A stretch of 33,286 bases of DNA, taken from positions 90,686 through 123,971 of the forward strand of contig MBRE01000040.1 in NCBI GenBank assembly GCA_001698425.1, read 5' to 3'. The stretch comes from Oscillatoriales cyanobacterium USR001. GTDB taxonomy: Bacteria; Cyanobacteriota; Cyanobacteriia; Cyanobacteriales; Microcoleaceae. The notes below the pieces were generated by a model. The model searched no databases, had not been told where the DNA came from, and worked only from the letters and a program-made list of their open reading frames with translations. Below are positions 25,216-33,286 of this stretch, one piece after another. A program made the position numbers and the translations under genes. Within the stretch, counting starts at the first letter, position 1; every line of letters starts with the position of its first letter.

Positions 25216-28200
25216 ATGAATCAATCTCGATCGCTCGTTAAATTATTGATTTGTGGCATGGTTTTAGCAGGTGTATCATTTATCCCCGGAATATTGCCGG
25301 CGACAAAAGTGGCAATAGCGGGAATGGAGATTGCTGATCCAATTAAAACTATCTTTGCTGCTTTAGCCAGTGTTTCAGCGGGGAATGTGGCGAATGCGGT
25401 AGATGCTTTGACGGGAGGAAAACCCGATCCTTTATCCTTAGAAAATGAGGATTTAACGAAGGCGGTAGGAAGGGCGATCGGTGCTGTAATTAAAGAAGCA
25501 GCTAAAAATTACAATCGAGATATTAGTCATAAGTTAAACCAAATTGCGATTAAGGCTGAGAATAGTTGGTTAGAAATTGCGAGACGGGAAATATCCAAGC
25601 ATCGTTATCAAGATTTGATGGAAAATCAACTTGATGAGTTTTTGACCGCCGAAGGTGAATCTTTAACTAAAGAAACTGCCTTAAAGGTAGAAACCTGGGA
25701 AGATATTTTTGCTTTGCTAAATATGGCGGCTAAAGCTGGCGGTGGGTTTCAGTTAGATTCATCGGTACATCAAGAAGTCGCTGAATTATTACATACAACA
25801 TTTCCTGAAAAATTGCGAGAGGTATTAAAAGATAATTTCAAACAAGATGGTAAGGCTTATGCTGGCTTAACTTTGTCGTTGTTGACAGATATTAAAGCGA
25901 AATTAAATCAACAGGAAGAAACTCATAAGCAAATTATTCAATTAATTGAAAGTCGCTTTGCTGAAGTTCGGGGCTACCTCAAACCAGAGGACTTTACTCC
26001 TGTAGTATGGAGGGAAATTTGTAGGCAAATGTTTGCGGAACGCGAACATAAAACTACCACAAGTTTTTTGTATGGAATCGCTGGTTTTACTCCCAATTTT
26101 GATGATATTTATGCACCTCTTGCCTTAGTAGAAAAGCAAGTTAAACCTCAAGCTGAATCTAATATTACTCCTGAAACTGGATCGGCGGCCTATCGGGAAA
26201 AACCAACGCAGGAAATAGAAACTAAAATTAGTGAAGATGACTTTTTTAATCTCTTGAGAAGTGGGAAAAGCCCGAAAAGTCAAGGGCGCAAAATTGCGAT
26301 TATTGGGGAACCGGGGGCGGGTAAAACTACGCGGTTACAAAAAATTGCTAAGTGGATTTTTGAGGAAAATTTGGGTTTGCCAATTTGGATCGATCTGCGG
26401 AAGTTGGGCGGTAAATCAATTCAGGAATATTTACAAGAAACTTGGTTGCGTGATGCGACGGGAATTGAGAGTCATTGGGAAGGTTTAATTGCACAATTTA
26501 AGCAGGAGAAAGTTTGGTTATTATTAGATGGTTTAGATGAAATGACTGCCCTGGCTAATTCTCAGGAGTTGCTGAAGTTACAGGGATGGGTAAGTAAAGC
26601 GCGGGTAATTGTTAGTTGTCGGACAAATGTTTGGGATGGCGGAAGTTTCGGAAATAGTGATTACGATCTGTTTCGGAATCAGGATTTTGCGCCGGAACAA
26701 GTGCAGGCATTTATTAGGAATTGGTTTAGTCAGGCGAAACACCCGCAGGTAGGGGAATTTTTGTTAGGAAAGTTGGCGCAACCGGAACATCAACGCCTTG
26801 CGGATTTGATTAGAAATCCTTTGCGGTTAACTCTGTTTTGTTTGAATGGTTTAGCATATCAGGAAAAGGGCGGTTTACCGGAGACGCAAGCGGCACTTTA
26901 TGAGGCTTTTGTTGAGCAGTTTTACTTGGCGAATAATGCGAAAAATCAAGCGGATTTACGGACGGATAAAAATCAGCAAGGGGAGTTGAATAAAGTGTTG
27001 GCAGAGTTGTCGCTGTGGGCGATGACTGGGAGTAGTTCGCGTTTTTTAATTCGCCCTAGTGAGTTATCGCCAGAATTAAAGCAAAAGTTGGGGGGTGAGG
27101 ATGTAAATAATTGGTTGGCGTGTCGGTTGGGTTGGTTGAATTGCGTCGGTGTCGATCCGCAAAATCCGCAGCAGTGGGTTTATGGGTTTTATCATGCTAC
27201 GTTTCAGGAGTATTTTGCGGCCTTGGGGGTGAAAAATGGTTGGTGTTTCTTTGAGGGAAATCGCATTTTTGATCGGGAATGGAAACAGATAATTTTGCTG
27301 TGGTTGGGGCGTAAGGATGTTAGGGATGAGGAGAAAGAGGAGTTGATTCAGGCGTTGATTGAGTTTGAGGATGGGTGTGGAGAATGGCATCGAGATCGGG
27401 TTGATAGAGGTTTTTATGAGTATCGCGCCTATTTTCTAGCGGCGGCGGGGATTGTCGAGTTTAAGTCTGGTAAGTCTGAGGAGATTGTTAATCAAATTGT
27501 GCGTTGGGGTTTTGGTTATTTTGATGAGGAAAAACAGGAGTGGATGACATATCTCGATCCTATTAAAGAAGCTGCCATAGAAGTATTAAAAGAGACGGAT
27601 AGGAGAAGGGCGATCGCAGCTTTAGTCAATTTACTGGCAATTACTGAGGATGAATCTACTCGTAGGCGAGCAGCCTCTACCTTGGGTAAAATCGGCACGG
27701 GCAACCCAGAGGCGATCGCATATTTTGTCAATTTACTGGCAGCTACTGAGAATGAATATACCCGTTGGCAAGCAGCCTCTAGCTTGGGTAAAATCGACCC
27801 CGGCAACCCAGAGGCGATCGCATCTTTAGTCAATTTACTGGCAGCTACTGAGGATGAAAATATCCGTAGGCGAGCAGCCTCTACCTTGGGTGAAATCGGC
27901 ACGGGCAACCCAGAGGCGATCGCATCTTTAGTCAATTTACTGGCAACTTCTGAGGATAAAAATATCCGTTCGCAAGCAGCCTCTAGCTTGGGTAAAATCG
28001 GCAAAGGGAACCAAGAGGCGATCACATCTTTAGTCAATTTACTGGCAACTACTGAGGATGAAGAGATCCGTTGGAAAGCCGCCTATAGCTTAGGTAAAAT
28101 CGACCCCGGCAACCCAGAGGCGATCACATCTTTAGTCAATTTACTGGCAACTACTGAGGATGAAGAGATCCGTTGGAAAGCCGCCTATAGCTTAGGTGAA

Positions 28201-29814
28201 ATCGGCACGGGCAACCCAGAGGCGATCACATATTTTGTCAATCTGCTGGCAACTACTGAGGATGAAGAGATCCGTTGCCAAGCCGCCTATAGCTTAGATA
28301 AAATCGACCCCGGCAACCCAGAGGCGATCGCATCTTTAGTCAATTTACTGGCAACTACTGAGGATGAAGATACCCGTTGGCAAGCAGTCTCTACCTTGGG
28401 TGAAATCTGCACGGGCAACCCAGAGGCGATCACAGCTTTAGTCAATCTACTGGCAACTACTGAGGATGAAGATACCCGTTGGCAAGCAGTCTCTACCTTG
28501 GGTGAAATCTGCACGGGCAACCCAGAGGCGATCGCATCTTTAGTCAATTTACTGGCAACTACTGAGAATGAAGATACCCGTTCCCAAGCAGCCGATAGCT
28601 TGGGTAAAATCGGCACGGGCAACCCAGAGGCGATCACATATTTTGTCAATCTACTGGCAACTACTGAGGATGAAGATATCCGTTGGAAAGCCGCCTATAG
28701 CTTAGGTAAAATCGACCCCGGCAACCCAGAGGCGATCACATCTTTAGTCAATTTACTGGCAACTACTGAGGATGAAGATACCCGTTGGCAAGCAGCCTCT
28801 ACCTTGAGTGAAATCTGCACGGGCAACCCAGAGGCGATCACAGCTTTAGTCAATTTACTGGTAACTTCTGAGAATGAAATTACCAGTAGGCAATTCGCCA
28901 AGAGCTTAGGTGAAATCGGCACGGGCAACCCAGAGGCGATCACATCTTTAGTCAATTTACTGGCAACTACTGAGAATGAAGATACCCGTTGGCAAGCAGC
29001 CTCTACCTTGGGTAAAATCGACCCCGGCAACCCAGAGGCGATCACAGCTTTAATCAATCTGCTGGCAACTACTGAGAATGAAAATACCCGTAGGCAAGCA
29101 GTCTCTACCTTGGGTGAAATCGGCACAGGCAACCAAGAGGCGATCACATCTTTAGTTAATCTGCTGACAATGACCGAGAATAAAGATACCCGTAGCCTCA
29201 CAGCCGATAGCTTAGGTGAAATCATCGAAACTAACGAACAATATGCCTACGTTCTCTCGCAATTAAAACCCCATCTCAGCGATGAAACTTACCAAAATAA
29301 CTTCGATCTATTTAACGATTGTTACCGAATCCTCTGGCAATGCGCCCAAAATCTCCCCTATCACCAATTCTATCAACTCTGGAACCAGCAACCCCACCCG
29401 GCAACCCTACCCCTGGGCCAAAGATTAAAAAACCATCCTCCCCTCAACCAATATCAATGGCTGTTAATTGATGGCAGTAAATTCATCGACAGAGACAACC
29501 CCGCCCTAGATATTTATGACCAAATGCTGGCGGCAAACTATCCAGAAAGCAGCCAAAAACCACCGGAAACTATGCAGCAATTCGGATTCTACTGGAGTCA
29601 ATTGCAACGGAATCAAACCGCCCCCATTTTAATCTTTTATGAAGATCCCAATCGGGCTGTACCCCAAGGTTTTAGCCCAGTTTTTCTCACAGCATTAAGT
29701 CAGTTAGACGGTAAGATTTGCGTGATTAGTAATAAAGTAGATCCGTGTGTGAAAACCTTTGCACCGAGTCATCCGAATTTAGAAAATGAGATTTGCCGAT
29801 GGATAGAGGAATAA
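25216..29814 (+). CDS. NACHT NTPase with 16 near-identical HEAT-like repeats
   Basis: The 1532-residue STAND-type NTPase has four parts. A hydrophobic N terminus (about 8-30) is followed by a helical region to about 340. The NACHT NTPase shows Walker A GEPGAGKTT (364-372) and Walker B LLLDGLDEM (about 435-443), with the family's ATFQEYFAA block near 660-675. Residues about 796-1339 form 16 tandem 34-residue HEAT-like repeats with the consensus NPEAI(A/T)SLVNLLATTEDE(D/E)xRWQAASTLGxIGTG. The C-terminal region (1340-1532) contains an alpha/beta segment (IDGSKFIDRD, APILIFYEDP, GKICVISN) like the C-terminal alpha/beta domains of cyanobacterial NACHT proteins. NACHT-HEAT proteins act as ligand-triggered switches in signalling or immunity, so a defence role is inferred. 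The start ATG 25216 is the first in frame with AGG-rich sequence upstream. Confidence 0.9.
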   Translation: MNQSRSLVKLLICGMVLAGVSFIPGILPATKVAIAGMEIADPIKTIFAALASVSAGNVANAVDALTGGKPDPLSLENEDLTKAVGRAIGAVIKEAAKNYNRDISHKLNQIAIKAENSWLEIARREISKHRYQDLMENQLDEFLTAEGESLTKETALKVETWEDIFALLNMAAKAGGGFQLDSSVHQEVAELLHTTFPEKLREVLKDNFKQDGKAYAGLTLSLLTDIKAKLNQQEETHKQIIQLIESRFAEVRGYLKPEDFTPVVWREICRQMFAEREHKTTTSFLYGIAGFTPNFDDIYAPLALVEKQVKPQAESNITPETGSAAYREKPTQEIETKISEDDFFNLLRSGKSPKSQGRKIAIIGEPGAGKTTRLQKIAKWIFEENLGLPIWIDLRKLGGKSIQEYLQETWLRDATGIESHWEGLIAQFKQEKVWLLLDGLDEMTALANSQELLKLQGWVSKARVIVSCRTNVWDGGSFGNSDYDLFRNQDFAPEQVQAFIRNWFSQAKHPQVGEFLLGKLAQPEHQRLADLIRNPLRLTLFCLNGLAYQEKGGLPETQAALYEAFVEQFYLANNAKNQADLRTDKNQQGELNKVLAELSLWAMTGSSSRFLIRPSELSPELKQKLGGEDVNNWLACRLGWLNCVGVDPQNPQQWVYGFYHATFQEYFAALGVKNGWCFFEGNRIFDREWKQIILLWLGRKDVRDEEKEELIQALIEFEDGCGEWHRDRVDRGFYEYRAYFLAAAGIVEFKSGKSEEIVNQIVRWGFGYFDEEKQEWMTYLDPIKEAAIEVLKETDRRRAIAALVNLLAITEDESTRRRAASTLGKIGTGNPEAIAYFVNLLAATENEYTRWQAASSLGKIDPGNPEAIASLVNLLAATEDENIRRRAASTLGEIGTGNPEAIASLVNLLATSEDKNIRSQAASSLGKIGKGNQEAITSLVNLLATTEDEEIRWKAAYSLGKIDPGNPEAITSLVNLLATTEDEEIRWKAAYSLGEIGTGNPEAITYFVNLLATTEDEEIRCQAAYSLDKIDPGNPEAIASLVNLLATTEDEDTRWQAVSTLGEICTGNPEAITALVNLLATTEDEDTRWQAVSTLGEICTGNPEAIASLVNLLATTENEDTRSQAADSLGKIGTGNPEAITYFVNLLATTEDEDIRWKAAYSLGKIDPGNPEAITSLVNLLATTEDEDTRWQAASTLSEICTGNPEAITALVNLLVTSENEITSRQFAKSLGEIGTGNPEAITSLVNLLATTENEDTRWQAASTLGKIDPGNPEAITALINLLATTENENTRRQAVSTLGEIGTGNQEAITSLVNLLTMTENKDTRSLTADSLGEIIETNEQYAYVLSQLKPHLSDETYQNNFDLFNDCYRILWQCAQNLPYHQFYQLWNQQPHPATLPLGQRLKNHPPLNQYQWLLIDGSKFIDRDNPALDIYDQMLAANYPESSQKPPETMQQFGFYWSQLQRNQTAPILIFYEDPNRAVPQGFSPVFLTALSQLDGKICVISNKVDPCVKTFAPSHPNLENEICRWIEE
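27601..29232 (+). repeat. 102-bp tandem repeat, 16 units, inside the NACHT gene
   Basis: Sixteen in-frame 102-bp units encode the HEAT repeats, with very high nucleotide identity. Each unit has GCGATC at the Ala-Ile codons; 6 of the 16 (units 1-4, 8 and 10) keep a full HIP1 octamer GCGATCGC, and the others have GCGATCAC, a change of Ala to Thr. Units 5/6 and 8/9 form near-identical pairs. Confidence 0.9.
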
Positions 29815-29865
29815 TTTATTATGCCAGTATAGTCTTTCTCTGTCTGGTGAGGTACAAGAGCTTCT

Positions 29866-29936
29866 ACCCCCAACCCCCTTAGAAAGGGGGCTTTTCCGGT
29901 TCCCCCCCTTTGCAAGGGGGGGCTAGGGGGGGTCGT
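29866..29936. repeat. C/G-rich repeat with nested hairpins
   Basis: Runs of five to seven Cs and Gs (AACCCCC...GGGGGCTT, CCCCCCTTTGCAAGGGGGGG, CTAGGGGGGG) can form nested hairpins. This motif resembles a dispersed cyanobacterial intergenic repeat. It lies between the NACHT gene and the 82-residue protein and may help terminate transcription. Confidence 0.75.
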
Positions 29937-29999
29937 TTTTGTACCTATATAATTGAGAACCGCTATAATAGATTAAATTCATTTACTTAAAAGATTAAT

Positions 30000-30248
30000 A
30001 TGAGGCCAGAAGATATCAGGGATCTTAACCGCAGACAACCCTTTCAACCGTATCGCATTCATATTACTGGTGGAAAAACTTATGAAATTCATCATCCCGA
30101 TCAATTATTAGTGTTGCGATCGCGCTTAGTTATCGGCGTTGGTGGTGATAATAATATACCCGATGGAACTGAACATATTTCCTTAATTCATATTGTCAGA
30201 ATTGAGAATTTATCGGAAGATAGTACAGCTTATGAAACGCCAGTATAA
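30000..30248 (+). CDS. Small conserved hypothetical protein, 82 residues
   Basis: The protein reads MRPEDIRDLNRRQPFQPYRIHITGGKTYEIHHPDQLLVLRS. It is mostly beta, a compact SH3- or DUF-like fold with a short helix at the start (EDIRDLNRRQPFQP), and similar small proteins are common in cyanobacteria and planctomycetes. The function is unknown. It is preceded by an AT-rich stretch, without a clear Shine-Dalgarno sequence, and followed by a repeat cluster. Confidence 0.7.
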   Translation: MRPEDIRDLNRRQPFQPYRIHITGGKTYEIHHPDQLLVLRSRLVIGVGGDNNIPDGTEHISLIHIVRIENLSEDSTAYETPV

Positions 30249-30251
30249 TTA

Positions 30252-30340
30252 ATCCGCCGGGGGTTAAAACCCCCGTCTAATAGCGAAAGTCGGTTAAAAC
30301 CGACTGCAAACCAGAGATACAGGACTTACGCACGGGGGGT
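30252..30340. repeat. Cluster of short palindromic repeats
   Basis: GGGGGTTAAAACCCCC and AGTCGGTTAAAACCGACT are two perfect or near-perfect inverted repeats sharing a GTTAAAAC core. A CAGGACTTACGCAC box follows (near 30321-30334), a motif I associate with dispersed cyanobacterial repeats. Confidence 0.8.
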
Positions 30341-30381
30341 CAGAAAAGGAATGAAAATTAAATAACTTGATGATTTGGTTC

Positions 30382-30417
30382 GTAGTAAGCGCAAAGAGCG
30401 CGCTTGGCGCTTACTAC
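30382..30417. repeat. REP-like hairpin, family B copy 2
   Basis: GTAGTAAGCGC (30382-30392) is perfectly inverted as GCGCTTACTAC (30407-30417) around a 14-base interior. It is the second copy of the element at 19073-19107, sharing the interior AAAGAGCGC. It lies about 100 bases upstream of ftsH. Confidence 0.9.
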
Positions 30418-30517
30418 AAGCTAATTATTTAATTTCTATTAAAATCCCCAAGGATGAAAACAAAAGGTTAAACTAGAATTAAGTTGAAAGCTGTACTCAA
30501 AAAGGCGATCGCAATTT

Positions 30518-32458
<1,941 letters not shown>

Positions 32459-32461
32459 TTC

Positions 32462-32519
32462 GTAGTAGGGGCTTTAGCCCCTTAAATGTTTAATATAATG
32501 GCACTAAAGTGCCTACTAC
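32462..32519. repeat. REP element copy 1, upstream of the RAYT gene
   Basis: This element is bounded by GTAGTAGG (32462-32469) and its inverse CCTACTAC (32512-32519). It contains two internal hairpins, GGGGCTTTAGCCCC and GGCACTAAAGTGCC, joined by an AT-rich linker. It starts 4 bases after the ftsH stop. Confidence 0.92.
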
Positions 32520-32522
32520 AAA

Positions 32523-32574
32523 CTTGCTTTAGCCCCTTAAATTTTCAATTTAATGGCACTAAAGTGCCTACTAC
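32523..32574. repeat. REP element copy 2
   Basis: A copy of the same element with an eroded left end (CTTGCTTTAGCCCC) and an intact right hairpin and CCTACTAC end. Confidence 0.9.
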
Positions 32575-32576
32575 AA

Positions 32577-32628
32577 ACTTACTTTACCCCCTTAAATGTT
32601 CAATTTATGGCACTAAAGTGCCTACTAC
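32577..32628. repeat. REP element copy 3
   Basis: A third copy with a damaged left hairpin (CTTACTTTACCCCC) and an intact GGCACTAAAGTGCC right hairpin with CCTACTAC end. It stops 7 bases before the RAYT start codon. Confidence 0.9.
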
Positions 32629-32635
32629 GAGCGTT

Positions 32636-33241
32636 ATGTATGAATATAGGAAGTTAAGTGCTGAAGAAAAAGCTGAGTTAGTTAGAGAAAGGCGATCGCG
32701 AGGTTTTCCACCCCATGAACCTCCCCATCCAGTTGTGGATAAAACGTTTTACTTGCTAACTGCTGCCTGTTACGAACATCGGTGTTATTTGAATTCAGAA
32801 GTCCGTCGTCAAGAATTGATAGATTTGCTATTCGAGGCATTTATTCAGGTAGGAATGGAAATTCAGGCTTGGGTAATTTTGCCCAATCACTATCACTTAT
32901 TGATTAGGATTACTGAATTTGAGGAATTAAGCAAAATTTTTCGTTCTGTGCATGGGCGAACATCTTGTGCCTGGAATTTAGAAGATAATTCCAGAGGACG
33001 TAAAGTTTGGTATCGTTATAGCGATCGGGCGATTCGTTCGGAAAGACATTATTATACAACTCTTAACTATATTCATTACAATCCGGTTAAACATGGTTAT
33101 GTTAATTCTCCTTATGATTGGGTTCAAAGCAGCGTTCATTGGTATTTAAGTGCCTATGAAAGACAATGGTTACGAGATTTATGGGTGAATTATCCGGTTA
33201 AAGATTATGGCAAAAATTGGGATGATTTTATTAGTTCGTAG
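32636..33241 (+). CDS. REP-associated tyrosine transposase (RAYT, Y1/HUH family)
   Basis: The 201-residue protein is a Y1 HUH transposase of the RAYT type, single-domain nucleases that bind and cleave REP hairpins as single-stranded DNA. The HUH motif is visible as LPNHYHLLI (H85, H87), and the catalytic tyrosine lies in LNYIHYNPVKHGY (Tyr145 or Tyr148). The N terminus (KAELVRERRSRGFPPHEPPHP) matches the usual RAYT start. The frame is open from 32486 through two REP copies, but ATG 32636 gives the family start. The stop TAG (33239-33241) lies inside the first repeat of the downstream REP copy. Three REP copies stand just upstream. Confidence 0.92.
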   Translation: MYEYRKLSAEEKAELVRERRSRGFPPHEPPHPVVDKTFYLLTAACYEHRCYLNSEVRRQELIDLLFEAFIQVGMEIQAWVILPNHYHLLIRITEFEELSKIFRSVHGRTSCAWNLEDNSRGRKVWYRYSDRAIRSERHYYTTLNYIHYNPVKHGYVNSPYDWVQSSVHWYLSAYERQWLRDLWVNYPVKDYGKNWDDFISS

Positions 33242-33286
33242 TAGGGGCTTTAGCCCCTTAAATGTTCAATTTAATGGCACTAAAGT
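33238..33286. repeat. REP element copy 4, cut by the window end
   Basis: GTAGTAGGGGCTTTAGCCCC followed by the AT linker and GGCACTAAAGT, same orientation as copy 1. The RAYT stop codon overlaps its first bases. The right end lies beyond the window. Confidence 0.92.

Noticed and set aside
25011..25241. 76-codon open frame before the NACHT gene
   Set aside because: It spans an AGAAACC..GGTTTCT inverted repeat and overlaps the NACHT start out of frame. Composition is not protein-like.
27516..29225. Long antisense open frames across the HEAT-repeat region (173, 120 and 176 codons)
   Set aside because: They exist because the 102-bp repeats stay open on the opposite strand. Their translations are monotonous copies (VIASGLPVPILPK) with no independent gene signals.
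27601..29232. CRISPR array
   Set aside because: The repeats are in-frame coding units of 102 bp without unique spacers, and no cas genes are present. The 16-bp array at 8535 also has no spacers.

Overview
The window comes from a cyanobacterium. It encodes a photosystem I subunit (PsaM), a ferrochelatase with a C-terminal chlorophyll-binding-like helix, a BciB-type divinyl chlorophyllide reductase, an SLH-domain porin and LpxD. The HIP1 octamer GCGATCGC is frequent in and between most genes. Heptanucleotide tandem repeats, several hairpin repeat families and a large NACHT-HEAT protein suggest a repeat-rich, probably filamentous species. That last point is inference; the genus cannot be read from the sequence.

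Layout, left to right. 1-3.3 kb: SLH porin and a convergent MATE exporter, separated by a heptamer array that folds into a perfect hairpin. 3.5-4.9 kb: an AT-rich cassette of three unrecognised overlapping or closely spaced genes. 5.0-11.8 kb: mostly housekeeping or conserved genes on the + strand (HD phosphohydrolase, acetamidase/formamidase, half-size TauE, Uma2 nuclease-like protein, P-loop/DRTGG protein, phosphoribosyltransferase, small membrane protein), then TerC on the - strand. 12.1-12.8 kb: psaM and a small membrane protein of the slr1601 type. 12.9-16.5 kb: an accessory patch with a 1006-residue protein joining an N-terminal SAM-methyltransferase-like domain, a reverse transcriptase and a helical C-terminal region. 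A broken DUF1848 (radical-SAM-like) gene lies divergent to it. 16.7-25 kb: core metabolism (gdhA with a candidate NtcA promoter, DUF4126, hemH, bciB, M28 peptidase, a Crp-family regulator, lpxD). 25.2-29.8 kb: a NACHT NTPase with 16 nearly identical 34-residue HEAT-like repeats. 30-33.3 kb: a small conserved protein, an FtsH protease, and a REP-associated tyrosine transposase (RAYT) set among at least four copies of a double-hairpin REP element.

The strongest candidate for an undescribed system is the methyltransferase-reverse transcriptase fusion at 12915-15935. RTs of the Abi/unknown-group type often act in phage defence, and this one sits in a HIP1-free patch beside a decaying radical-SAM-like gene. 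The NACHT-HEAT protein is a second likely immunity or signalling gene, with evidence of recent repeat expansion. The three-gene cassette at 3517-4855 is a third, weaker candidate.
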